Positions 10,323 through 24,200 of a stretch of DNA of 64,000 nt are shown one piece after another. The notes beneath the pieces are model-generated. The model was not told the origin of the DNA. It searched no databases and was given only the letters and a program-made list of their open reading frames with translations. The translations under genes and the position numbers were made by a program. Origin of the DNA: Styela clava (Eukaryota > Chordata > Ascidiacea > Stolidobranchia > Styelidae); assembly GCF_964204865.1 (NCBI RefSeq), contig NC_135261.1, forward strand, positions 8,804,001-8,868,000. The letters run 5' to 3'. Each line of letters begins with the position of its first letter. Position 1 is the first letter of the stretch.

Positions 10323-13300
10323 ATCTAAGTGATGTAAGAGTATTTCTGCACACCAAGCATACGTATCACTTATATTCGATTTTTCTGTGACGCTCTTGCG
10401 GTACATGCATCCCCAATCGCAGAATTATAGAGGAAGGGTAAGTAGCGGGTCCGACAAAAACCCAAGGGATATCATACGAAATCCGATACCGCCTATTTTC
10501 TTCGTTTTAAGAATCAAAAGAAAAATGGGAATGTAAAATCACTCCCGACGCGTGTTTATGCTATTGTCAGCTGGCTATTCAATGAATCCATTACAAAAGA
10601 TTAGCAATTTGGTCAAATGTTCTGTTGCCTATAATTTGACACTACAAATTCCCACTACAATTTGAGATAACAGCCATTTCATTTCAGCGAACTATATGTA
10701 ATCCATACATAACTGACGCTACGTTTTCAATGACCAAGCTTGGTTGAGCGAAAACAATTTTTTCTCGAGCTTGGAGATCAAATTGCTTAAATGAACACCG
10801 TTGCTACGTCACAAGTTATGAAAGGTCAACTTTTCTATAGCATGGCTACAATAAAAGGCGTTCCAAAACAAGAAATAGGCGGGCTGAGGCGAAACAGACA
10901 CCACGCTCAACCTCCCGTTCAATATTTCTATTCTGTCAGTGGCGCATAAAGTTTATATTCAGCCTAAAATAGAAAAATTAAAAGTCGCCTAACGTAAGTT
11001 GTTATATCTTAATAGGCTGTATATTTGGGAATGTAAATATTGATTATATATGATTTACATACGTTTAAAAAGGGTTTAAAGTTCTTGAAGTTGTAGCTGC
11101 AAAAGGTGAAGCTGTTTATACTATTTCTACATAGCAAGTTAATCTAGCATGATTATGGATTTTAGATTACAATGCATGATTTTTTGCAATTTATTATTTT
11201 CTAATCTCTTGTCCTATTTCCACCACGTCGTCTTGATTGTAATGGCCAAATTGTTCTGTCACTGTACTTCCACTGTTGATAATTTTTGCAACAATAAAGT
11301 AACAAATTTATCAACGAACATTTTTCTCAATTGTTTGGTTGACTTCACAGACAAATCTTTGTATGAATAGAAAAGCAATACTGTTTATCGCTAAAAACGA
11401 CTTTATTATTTATTTTCGGACTCTTATTAAATCTTCCACTCAGTTGGAACAAATTCGAATTTCAATCACAAAAGTACACAACAATATACTTGAAAGCTCC
11501 CCCTTTGTACAAACATTTTGATGGTTACGTTAAGTTGTCTTCAAATAATTGAAAGAAAAAAAATGTTTATATGAGTTCTAAAGTGAAGAATGCCTTGGTC
11601 CATACTTGTTGGTGAATTATTTTTGAGTTATTTGCCAGATTTATATCTGGCCAGGCTTTCGTTTATGTTGATACTTTACTACTCAAAGAAGGGTAAATAG
11701 ATCATGTCACAACACAAGTGTACACTTGTTCATGATTTTGCACTTCAATGGTGCGATTGAGTGAAACTTCAGTCGAACGATGGGAATGTTTTGTAGATTC
11801 AGAGAAATAACAATAAAAACAGATCAGGCATTGATTAATCAAGGTCCGCCGTCTCAATATGCGTGCAAGAAATTGAGTAGGGCTAACCTGAAAAATTCAG
11901 CTTGACCCTTTTCATTCAAGATAGTGCTTGTATATATTGCTGTTTGGATAAAAAAATAATGTCAAACTTAGTGTCATAAAACTTCAAAGTTAGGAGTAGG
12001 GATGGTTTTGTGGTTATTTGAATGACCTCCTCTGTGGATAGCATATTGGGTTGCCATATAGATAGCATGTTTGATTTTTAAGGCAGCTAAACAAGACGCC
12101 TAATTTCAATCAAGTACAGTAGGCCACAGAGATTTACAATACGGCTGAAATATTAAAATATCATCAATTTACTTCACTTAGTGCATGTCTTGGTATGAAA
12201 GAGTGCGACAAGTAAAGTATTCAGGACTTCAAATTGGACCGCTCGAGATTTTGTTTCCTTTACTTTTCAGTGAAAACGCAAGGTTTTAGCTTAAAGTTTA
12301 TTAATTACATTTAGAACTCTATAATACCGAGAATTTGTTTTATGAAATGCTCCTTCATCGTCCAATTTATTGAATATTCATACCTCGAATTGCGAAGTTG
12401 AAGATTTGAAATTTGCGATAAATACGCCTAGCAACCTTCGTGAACTTTCTGAATTGTGTTTGGGAAGCGCATCCAAGGATATAGTAACGCTATTGATAAG
12501 TATATAACATTATAATAGCTTTCATTCACGAGAGACTTGAAGCTACCTTACACGGACCACTCAAGAGTGACCGAGTGCCCCGAAAAGAAATGAAATTACA
12601 CTTTACCCGGACGTATTTGGTCAGAAATTGGTTGTTTGGTTGTCACACTGTATTGAAGAGACAAGTTTTAGACTTACTTGAGTTTTATTCGAAAAAATGT
12701 AAATTTACTTGCAAATTATCGTTATCCAAACATTATAAAGATAATATAGTTAATGCAGCTTATCAACAAATGATTCACATAGTCACCAATGGTTACAAAC
12801 ATCACTATTATGAGAAAGGGATAGTTTTTGCTTGACTAGAGATGATTTACTGATAATCATGGAAAGACTATGAATGGATTAGTACAATGAGGTAGCAACA
12901 TTGAATGACGTAATCGAGACTTTTTTGTCCGTTCAAGGTATTGTGTTCACAGGTCTCACTAACCATATCTCAGTTGAAAATGATAGAGTGAATTAGCACA
13001 TGAGTATTCTCTTATGGAATATTTATAATGCCCGCAGTTTCAAATCTGTACACGTTCGCGAATCCCAATTTCCGCATTGAAACTCACGGAAAAGCTCTCC
13101 AAATGAGTTACCGTACTTTAATTTATAAGTGCTACAATAGTGTGAGTGTATCGACATATTGTGTCGATCACCCAAGTGCAGTCTGAGTCTAGCCTGGCCA
13201 TGCGATAGAAAATGCAGCCGCAAACCTTGCACAGTTGTACTATAGCTTGAAGTAGATTTCACGTCATAGTAGCACCGATTTATCTTGCTACTATCGTTCA

Positions 13301-13810
13301 GCCTAGTGTGGTCAGACAGTACTAAAGTTGGACAAATATTTTTTTCAATCTATATCAGTTTCAAGTTTTACTATTTGATCAGGTGAAAGTACAAATCATC
13401 TATATAAAAAAAAAATAAAACATATATTTAATTGTAATATTATGTGTTTTATTTACTTTTGTTCAAAATTTCTATTTGCAGACCATCGAGTTATTATTAA
13501 TATTCGACGATCATAAGTATCCCATGATTTATTCTATTTTTAATTGTATAATACTTTACATTTTTTTTTACCTAGACTAAACAAATCACTTAATAATTAG
13601 GCTATTTTAGACCCAGATGCTGATGAAATATTCATTTTTGGATAATCTGGAATGGGAATTGTGAACATATATCAATAAAAAGTCAAAAAATAAGCAAGTT
13701 CAAAATTTACAAGGTAAGATTTTTATTCAACGTATGTAAAGCACGAATTCCGTGCACACATATATATGACACGAAGTCAAAAGCCGGCATGTTCGGATTA
13801 TGTGATCTTT

Positions 13811-14024
13811 CTACAAAATCCCCGCCAAATACACCAAAGCTCAAAATAGGAAAATTAGTAATTATCTAGTTGGTGTTAATAATGCAGATTGCGCTGAAAA
13901 CTCAAATTTTCAAATCATTTCTAACGCTAACTGGATAATCACTATTTTTTATTATTATAAAACGTGGCGGGATGTTTCTCTCAGGTTTTTGCATTAGCGG
14001 CAGGAGCTTTGTTCAAAATATCTA
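13811..14024. repeat. dispersed fold-back repeat, family R3
   Basis: Ends are inverted relative to each other (ccccgcc near the start, ggcggga near the end). The body contains 'ctaactggataatcacta' and 'gcagattgcgctg' in common with 42412-42655 and 55150-55371. Confidence 0.6.
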
Positions 14025-15124
14025 GATTGTGATAGTGCTAAACTTTGTAGGAGCGAAACTATTTGTTCCCGTCATAGTTACAATCCATAATTTATTTAGA
14101 ACAGAATAATCCTCCGGACGAAATGCCGTGGCTTGTCATGTGATTGAGCCGTCCTATCAGCTTTCCTCTCATCCAGTATATATATATATATATATATGTA
14201 AACCTTATCATAAATGAACATAAATACTTGATTTATTGTGCTTGAAATATCTAACACAATTTCCATGAGGAAAATACAAGTCACAAATTAATTTGTTTAA
14301 TTTTCATTGCTCGGTATGAAATAATTTGACATTATTTTATCGAATGAAAATTTCGTAGTCAGAATTCAATATGAACGCAACTCCTAAACAAACTCGCCAT
14401 GCGAGTGTATTTATTGTTCGGGTCTTCGCGACGTCACGCACATCTGTCAAATGTAACTATCATCACATATTGTAATGGCTAGTCCTGTTTATACATATGT
14501 GGCTTTGTTATACATGTAAACCCTTTGTCGAGTATAGAGCTAAGAGATGTCTATAGAGTAAACAGGATGGTAGAGTACTTTTGAGCAGAAATCGTATTAT
14601 ATAGATGTATATGCTTTTCAAAATACGTTTTAGTATTCCGTATTTAAGCGAATTCAAGAACTATACATAAATAATATCTGCGTAAGAAAAAATGACATTT
14701 GTCGGAATGTGGAATAACATTGAACAGGGAGTGAAATTTCATTATGACCCTACATATCAAGTTACCTTCTATTGCATGATCATTTTACGCTTCCGTTTGA
14801 GTTTTATCGGGTTTTGATAGTACGATATCCAAAGGATTAGAATAATAGTAGTGGTGAATGATAGAAAGACCAGCCGCAAACAAAAAAGCACAATTAGAAC
14901 AAATTACGATTATCAACCTTTAATGTGCGTGCGATCTGTAACTCAAAGGGGATGTCTGAATTTCACGAATCAAGGCATTTGGATTCTATATCAAAACTCC
15001 CCTCACAGATATCATAGTATCCAAATATACAACGTCAACTGAACCAATTAGGACAAATTAGAGATTTTCACTGGTTGAAGATTGTATTCTTCGCTACGAG
15101 GCTATTCTTTTTATTTATCTTAAA

Positions 15125-15310
15125 ACTTTCTGCGGGCTCTATGGGATTCGTTTTTTTGGGCCATGATGTCATCAAACATTGCGCACCTTGTGGCGGTTTC
15201 GCGTTCGTGTTAGTCGTGAGGATTGTGGTACCGGTAGTGTACTGTTAAAGATTGCATTCCACATCATTTTGGACTCCGTGTCCATATATTTCAGAATCTC
15301 TTCTTTACTA
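15125..15310 (-). repeat. dispersed repeat, family R1, partial
   Basis: Shares 'gggctctatgggattcgttttt', 'atgatgtcatcaaa', 'gcgcac' and the end 'gtgtccatatattt' with the R1 copy at 45515-45840, in the same orientation. Confidence 0.6.
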
Positions 15311-16693
15311 CATACCTCAAATTGTATGTCAAAGTTAACAGCTTTAATTAGGCACGTCTATTGAATTGTTATGTCGTTGCTATTTGCTCATTAAACACAA
15401 AGCTAAAAGTGTGGTAAATTTACGAATTAATATCGGAAGAAAAACAATATGTAATCGACAAATTATCATGACACACTATTTCAAACAACCAGTTTGTAAA
15501 ATATTAATAAATCGTGTCTAGAATATATATATGGAAAATATATAAACGACGTGTGCGGATACCTATGCATTTTATTGGACCAACTGCGACATTAGGAATA
15601 CTATCTACAATTACCCCGTAATCCATACAGAGCCTGGGACCATCCTTTCAAAATTCGGAAATGAATCTGATTGATAAAAGTTGGGGTGGATTGACAGAAT
15701 TTTCCAAAATGTAACATCTCAGTTATGCAAACAAATTTGGTGAAATGTGGTCATGGTATTCGAATGTAATTACATACAGTAAATACCATCGCTGTCTTGT
15801 AGAAGCAATAGCTAACTTGTTGTCAAGCAATTGCACGTGATATAGCCTACCAGCATACATCTGGCGATGACGATACAAAATGGTATTTTTACAGTAATTT
15901 TATAAAGAAAACGGGCGACTGGTGATTTATTTTGTTATCACGATAATTTTATGAATTCCTTGATAATGTGAATTTTCAGTGTTCGATCGTAGGAAATGTT
16001 TTCAACCGATCTACTGTATTTGCGTTATACCTTATTCATCTATTGTAAAAGTATCAGCTTTTCGAAAACAATTCTGTGCTTTGAGTTTTTCCAATAATCT
16101 TTTAGCCAATATTTCTTCTCCATAGTCGATTCTTCTATCATAAAATGCAGGAATTTGTATAATTTCAGAAAACGCATACAACTACCCGAAAATTTGACGG
16201 TGTTTATGGCCCACCCACAAGCTCAAAACCGGAAAATTCACAATACCATCTTGTACATTTCACTTTATTGATATTTATATATATTATCATACAGTGTTAC
16301 ATACACGGCCTTGCATAATTGTGTTTATAAATTCAGTACACAAAGCAAAGCGAAAGAAAAACATTTCAGGATTACCAAGCCATCACAAAAGACCAAAAAT
16401 AATAGATTTTGAAAAGTAATACATGTTGATGCTCAAACATCATGTTACAAAACAAGACATAAGATCACACACCGCCCAAGCATATGGTTGGTGATTTTGA
16501 CACCATTCAGACCAAAAGGCAGACAACAATAGTGATATTTTCCAGTCGGCTTTATTAAGCGATATTGTTTATATTGTTTGTTCTATTTAAACTGATCGCG
16601 TTTGTAATTCGGTAAATAAAAACAATTGTTCTTCAAATTTTAATTTTACTTCATATCATATAGCCAATAATTCAGAAGTCAAGAAATAGAAAC
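15311..16693. other. intergenic stretch, nothing recognised
   Basis: AT-rich sequence without a supported exon, RNA gene or repeat match inside the window. Confidence 0.45.
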
Positions 16694-17065
16694 AAGAGAG
16701 CGATGCTCAAATATATGGACACGCAGACCAAAACGAAGTACATATAGTATGAGTATGCAATCTGTCACCCTAGACTACCGGTACCGCAGCTACGCAAATT
16801 CGCCTGAACCTCCGATGGCAGCGAACGCGGAACCGCCACTAGATGCGCAATTTTTTTTTTCGATGATATAATCGCACATAAAAAACGAATCCCATTCAGC
16901 CTACAAATATTTTTGAAATAAATAAATGTAGTGAGCTCCAAGAGACAACAACAATCTTTAGCCACTGAATGTTTCAAAGTATTGTGATTGGTCCAGTAGC
17001 TAAAGAAAAAACAGGAAGAAGAAAAGAATAATGACTAACAAGAACAAGAACATAATAATAAAACG
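16694..17065 (+). repeat. dispersed repeat, family R1
   Basis: Begins with the family signature 'gctcaaatatatggacac', contains 'gtgattggtccagtagctaaag' and ends with an 'aacaagaacataataataaaacgat' tract. The same order of blocks is seen at 52376 and 60590. Confidence 0.75.
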
Positions 17066-18258
17066 ATATATAAGTTCACTTTATCTTCAATAACTATTTA
17101 TGACTACGGTCGTGATGAGTAGCATCGGAAAAGAGATATTAGGGGTACAAATTTTCAACAATAAATTTAGAATCTCGTTTATTAAGTATGTAAATGTACA
17201 AAGGAAACAATTGGCTTTCGACTTGTTTTAGATATAGTTATTCACTTCAATATAAGCACATAATATTTATTAATAAGGAAATAGATTCATTTTAAGAGCA
17301 ACCTCCAAAATTCTGTATATGTGATATCGATTTTATAACCGCTGTTCGGATGACCCATATTTTTGGTGTTTGTCGTAGCACAGAGGGTTAAATAACATCT
17401 TGATCGGTTGCCCGCCTATCTTTATACTTCTAACGTTGGCGGATATTGAATTTTGATTCATTATTTAATAGTGTTTCGTTATGAAATATTCACAAAGCTT
17501 AGAAAAGCTTCCAGAATCAAACTTTTATGATTCAGGTGGAAAGTGCTACTTTTCAGCATGATTACTGTTTCGAATATATTAAGTTATTTTTAATGCAAGT
17601 ATATACAACAGTTAAGGCGTCGTTTGTTTGATTTGCGTTATGGATAGTAATGGCTACTGATGTGAATGTTTGCGTAGCCGTGTGTAAATATGTCGTAATG
17701 AAAAATATATTGCTGAACGATTACATTCAATGAATTACGGGCAATAGAGACATAGCGGTTAGTGAGCAAAGGATTTAGGTTTATACGAAGGGCTTGATTT
17801 TGCAATAAAAAAAGATCAATAATATGATTTTATTGAGACATAGGTCTTTCATTTGGTCCCCAGTTAAAAAAATAAGCAATTCTTCAGTTTGATGGTTTTA
17901 AAATGATCAAGTATTGGTGTTTATCTTTTATGGCATAATTATTTTACAGTCATATCATATAAATCCTTGTGCTGGCATTCTAAATTTTATTTTGCAATCT
18001 GGATCTAAGGAGGTAGATTTAGTATAGAAGCCCTAAGGAAATGAAATGTTCATTCGGTTACGGGCTCAAAGTTCACGAAAGTGGTTAGGGTAACAAGTTT
18101 ACAAATCTTCTATAGGTTTGTTTGTTATGATAAGTCGATTTTTGATTTCGTTATTGTAATTTAAATAGGCGATCGAAAAGCTTCCATTCAGCTCGGGGAA
18201 TATCTATCTTCAGTGAATTAGCTTACTTTTAGAGCAGGTCATCATATTAATATAAATT
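17066..18258. other. upstream region of the 18259 gene, nothing specific recognised
   Basis: No exon was identified. An in-frame TAA lies six bases before the ATG at 18259, so this stretch is 5' flank or untranslated leader. Confidence 0.4.
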
Positions 18259-21200
18259 ATGAAAATAGAGGAACTTTATCATCGCGATGAAGAAATTACG
18301 ACCGATCGTAATACCGTTACCATAAAAGCTACGCCGATAGTAAGGCAGGTTACATCAGCTCCCAAGACAAAAAGACCTAACATTGGCGGGAAAGGTAAGA
18401 AATCGTGTAAAAACTGCTAATTCTTTGATTTTTGGACACGAAATGGACATATGGACCGTTTTGTTATTATGTTGTTGTTGTTCTTATTGTTTCTCTTCCC
18501 ATCGGTATGAAAAAATCGCTTTTCCCATTAACTATTGGACCAATTTCTTTAAAATTTTCAGCGAATAAAGTTTGAATTCTTCACTAGAAAGTTATTATTT
18601 CATAGAAGTAATACTTCTCATCTTTAACGGGACGGAAAATACACCCATGCGAGAATAGGTACTCTCCAAATTGGAAAATATTTGTGTTCACTGTTTGTAC
18701 ACGATTTTGTGTTATGGTATATCTGTGTTTCAGAATATCACCCGAGTGTTTACGAATCGAAACCAAAATAAAACACCAACGGGGTAAATTTGAACTGTCG
18801 ATTCGAATTTCAAATATCGACTTCCACATTTTTAGAGCGCTTGAAGCAATCGGTGGCTGGAACGATAAGGATTAGTTTCAGAAAACGCTACTGTTACCTA
18901 GAGAAAAATATAAATTTGTCTTAGAGAAATTGAATAGAGTACAATCTTGTGTATAAAGGAAGTTTTCTTTTTGATAAAGAAAGAGATAAAAAGAGAAAAG
19001 GTTTCTTTCGTGATATTAATTTTTGAAACATACTGAAGATTGGAATGCTATGCCAACTATGTTGAAGGAGCTTCCCTTGCTTTTAAAGTTCATTTAAACA
19101 AGCTCATGAATAACGACACCAACAATGTTGTTTAGCAGTTTCATGAATATTTAAATTGTCAATGTTTTGTTGACGATATGTAAATGATGGCTTTTTCTAG
19201 TTCAGATATTTTGAATTGAAGTAAAATTTGTATTACATTTGGCAAGATTTTGACGTTAATTTTGAAAATCACTTTAAACGAATATTCCATTCAAAAAGTA
19301 TGAAAGTTGAGAAGTTCAATTCAGTCAAAGCAACTCGCTTTTGTTTACAGGAGCGTACATGACAGGGAATAGCCCTCAAGAAACTCGAAAGTAAAATGTA
19401 TTTGTTTTGTTGTCCACGAGTTGTCCAGTTATAGTATGGCTTCATGTACATCCACTTAAAAAATTCTGTCCATATGTAAAGACAATGAGCGTGTGTTAGC
19501 GTATTGCTGAGTGCCATCATCTTGGATTTGAAGCACTCGCTCGCCCTACTTGATCACAGATGAACCGCGTCTAAAACATAATGTTAATTCTGGAGTCAAT
19601 TCGAGTGTCATCTTCACGACACATAGATAATGCGACAACATGAAGCATATTCGGTCAGTTTGGCATAAAGCCAAGTTATGAATATAAAGGGATATCTGCC
19701 TAGAAGACATTATGTGATTATAACGTATAAGAAATCATATTTTTTATGAAGTTTAAAGTTAGTTTAAAAAATAAAATATGGATAAATGGATTATTGAATA
19801 TTGAATTATTAAACGTTTTATTGTTCGATTATAACCAAGCATCTGAACAAAAAGAGATAAACTATTTAATTGATGAATTAAAGGTTATATTTTAGTCTAG
19901 TACGCAGCTAACAAAAAGCATTAAAAGCTATAGTAGATTATTATCATAAGTCTGCTTATGAAACTTGGGTATAGTGATTATTAGTACGAATGACAAAACA
20001 GTTTATTAGGACACATTAGCTAGGTTTGTATCTCATATGTGTATCACTATAAAAGCGGCAATATAGTTTTACCTTATGGTTCCGATATTTGTCACGTGAA
20101 AGGTCTTGAGAATTTTAGACATCTTCATTGTGTTGTCAGCAACATATTATGCTTCTTAATAATCACATTTTGAAAAACAAATAGGTTTTCCATATTCCTT
20201 ATTTATATTGTCATAAAACGTTGATGATAAACATGCTTCACAGGCAACGATTTCGAGGTAAGATAATATTTGTAACATTATCGAATGTTTTGTTTACTGC
20301 GCTTCCCAGCTAAAATGTTTATCTTCTTCAAGCGATCTTACTTGAACCACAGATAAAGCAAGACGCCAAGTGTGGTTTATCCATGAACAAAGAAAGTAAA
20401 AAACATTTTCAGAATAACATATTGTGTTCAATTCGAAGTAAAGAAGTTACTCATTCAAGATATATAATTGTATTATTATACATGAGTTATAATGAAAGTA
20501 TTTGCAAAATTTATGTAGTAAAATTAGACAATTTTATTATAGTGATCTGTACATACAAGATTGGCATAAAGTAATATTGAAGTAATAAATGTTGAAGGGA
20601 ATTTATCATTTTAGCTACTAAACAACTTGTTGTTATAGGTTGTTCTCTATTTTTAGTAAATCTGACTAAGTCTTCGTTGAATTTACTTTTTCTTTGCCTC
20701 TTCTAAGTAAATAGCTGTAAGCCTTAAATTCAAACCCGAATTCGGCCTCTGATTTCTTTATGTCCGTGATAGGCAAGGGCGTTACATTATCGTCGTCATC
20801 TTACCTAGTAAGTGAATTATATTAATCAGAGTCGGACTGGACTTTTAGGATGGTTCGTGGCTTTGGATTTTTAAATCAGTAAACAAAAAGTTTGTTTGAA
20901 AAGTGATTGTAAGCTATCTTTTTGTAGATATATAACATGCGCCCCTAAGATTATAAACGATATAAAATTGGTTTCTCTATTTCACTATGTACTTAAATCG
21001 CACTTTATTTATCCGAGCCGACTTGTGAATTGACCGCATTTGACCCAACATAGAACAATTACTTTTCAATGCCTGAAGTAGGGGCAAAAATTGAATTGAT
21101 TCGATAAAAAAAAACTCCATCAATTCAATTTAACGACATAATGTTGCCATTAAAAACATTTATATTTCTCGCGTGTAACTTTTTGTCTAACAGAACGATG

Positions 21201-24200
21201 ATTAGAGTTTAGACGATCGAATCAATCTCGGTTCATTAAATCAAAAGTAATTCCCAGATTATGTTATATTAAAAAAATTATAATATATATTTGAATGCAA
21301 TTAAATTTGAACCCATTTATATTTCGATTTTTCTTACATTTCCGTCACAACACACAACAGTATAATTGAACAACGAACTATGAAAATATTCGTTAAAGGG
21401 TTGGATTTGGAATCAGTAGCCATAGTATCCTGTTAACCAAATTTTGACGCTCAGAAGTATTGTATTAAAATTGAACATAATAGCATATGATATATCGCCA
21501 TTGTGTCTTGAGATGTGTCGCGATTAAAGCACACATTCGAAAAAAACAGTAAAATAATTGCCCTTTTCACTAAACTGCGTTCCACATTGGCGATTTTCAG
21601 TAGTATCACACAAGTACTTTTTGTAGAACTTAATGTTTATCAGGCATATCATGTTAGTTTTACTTCTAAACGATTTTAAATAATTTGTGTAACTGAGAAA
21701 TGTACTTCACTTTACTGCCTATATAACTGATGTTTGCGGTATTACCTTTCCTTCTATTTAATGTCAAATATTGAATTTTGTTGATGTTTTTTTTATTATG
21801 CTGTCAAGTTTGATATGCATATAATATCTTATTTTTGCGACACGGCCATGTTAACTCGCGAGAATATTGGTCGGATAATGACACAATGTTAATTTAGGAA
21901 TGATTGTGGCGGGCAGTTTGATTTACAGATATAGTTACCATTTTCGTTTGTTCCCAACTAAGCGTTGCCATGCACTATGCTATTACAATGTTGGGATTTG
22001 TGAAAGGGCAAGTGCAAGTGAGATTGTTAAGGTGATTTGGATATAAATCGATGCAGATCAAGAATTAGATGTTAAGATTGGATAAATAAATGAATGGAAA
22101 ACGTGCGTGAATTACTCATTTATCAGAATAATTTTTTTTTAAAAGGATGGCACAATATAAATAGTTCAAAAACGAATTCCTTTTTTTTATTCCGAAAGTG
22201 GGGTAGCACGGAACCTTTTTCTTTGTTCTAGAATTATATCACATTGGATTGACTTCCCAAAATAGTGCATTGATAAAAATCGGTAGTCAGATGTAGATCC
22301 GATATCCATTGAAAATGATCAGTGCGGTCTTGATAGACTGATTATTTTATAATTTATTTTCGATCTAGCTTAGCTTGTTTTTCGGGAGTCAAAAAGCGAA
22401 TCGATTCACAAACTGAAAAAAAAAATTCTGGCTTGTTCGTTTCAATTGTATCGATGTGGTGTAGTGACTATATGCTACCAAGACGTCAAGGTGACTGTTT
22501 AAAAAAAAAACTCTTTTGTATCATTCGAGGGCACAAATCTGCTTACATAATAAAATTTGACTTATTACCACGCAACATTATGTTTCAGGTTCAAAGCTGA
22601 TAAAAAGGCACACGATATCTAACATGAAGCTAGAACAACTTAACAAACATGAAGAAATGTCGTACATGGAGGATGCTGAGGTTGGTCTTTCATTTTTGTG
22701 TAATTCATTAGCGATCTGTCATTGTATTGAACGTGCTTTTACATATTTCAGGCTAACGAGGCAATTCTGAAAAACACTATTTCAAAAGATGAACTCTGCA
22801 GATTTCTATCACCTCTAAAATTTTTGGAAATAGAGACATGGAGGAAGTGAGAGAAACTTTGAACTTTATATAAAGTGTTACTTTATTTTAGGGATTTATA
22901 ACGTATACCCGAATCGATACCTAATCAACTTCAACAATTTGTCCTTGACTAGCATTAAATTATTTGTCTTACAAATAATATTCGAAACAAAAAAGTGAAT
23001 AATTTTGATTAAAATTCGTAGTATCAATTATATGTTAAACAATGCAACCTAAGCAAAAAGCAGCAGTAAATTTGGCCAACATTTTGATTTATTTTGTTGA
23101 ACAGGAAAGTAAATGAAGCTCACTTCTAGGTTTGACCTGTTTATGGATACTATTCAGCATGCTAAATATTCTGTAAACAAGCCTATCGTTGATTAGACAA
23201 TTAGATACGAAATTTTACTGAACACATTTAGAGAAGTTCCCAGTGGAGACAACATTGATGAAGCAGAAATTGAACATAGAAAATGGAGAACACCGATTGA
23301 AATATTGATACCATCAGCTGGTCGAGAGGACGACACCGAGGACCTGTCCGGAAAGGGAAAGAATCAAGTGAATGAAGAAGAATTGAATTTGAGAAAGGTG
23401 GGAGTATATAAAGAATTTCTCAGCCATTGCTGCCATCCCAGACAAGAAATACTAAAATATTTAATGTTATTTTTAAGAAAAAAGCTGTTTCGGTGTACGG
23501 AAGACGGCGGAGATTTTTTGAAGATGTACAACGACAGAACGCACAAGTTTTACATAGGTATACAAAAATTAGGAGAATAATTTAGAGAAATTCAACCGGT
23601 TATGTGAAACTATCATTATCATTTGAAATAGGCAGTTAGCACATGTCTATTTGTAGGCTCTCGAGGTTGAAATGTTGTACGGGTCACAAAGTGTTATTGA
23701 GTATATTTATGTTCAATTTTTGTCAGAAAAAGTCACAAATTGGTTTTGTACCTTTGCAGGTCAAATTCCGATGCAACAAGTCCATATTTGATAAGACCTC
23801 GAACGCGAGAAGCAGTTTCAGCTGGAGGGAAATTAAATTCAAATCAAGATAATTCAAACAACAAAAAAACATCCAAACAAAATCAGAACTCTCCAGAAAA
23901 TCGCTTGAGAAGCGCGTACGAGGCGACCAATGGCATTAAAACAACGCCACAAAAGGAGAGTCGCACCACACATAGCGCCAAAGCAGTAAAAAGCAACAAC
24001 TCTGGACATATATACGTAAACCATGCTGCAAATGGCTCACCATTGACCCATGACGCGGTGATGACATCATATTTTGCTCCAGGGAGACCTGTAAAACTTT
24101 CGAAGCTTCGTAACAGAACAAGAACGGAGCCGTCGAGGTAAAGCAGTAGTGAATGTCTAGTATTTATCGTTTATTTGGATCATTTTGAACTCAATTTTAC

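Larger units (their letters stand above)
8084..15100. other. long stretch without a recognised gene; repeats only
   Basis: Open frames such as 8661-8951, 11149-11370 and 12575-12835 are low-complexity or unsupported by splice signals or motifs. The stretch contains an R4 copy (9891-10010), a hAT fragment (10124-10322), an R3 copy (13811-14024) and a short TA microsatellite near 14174-14197. Confidence 0.5.

Noticed and set aside
12575..12835. 86-codon plus-strand open frame
   Set aside because: No motif, no flanking exons and no supported start.
14174..14197. Short TA microsatellite as a feature of interest
   Set aside because: Common simple repeat in AT-rich DNA with nothing attached to it.
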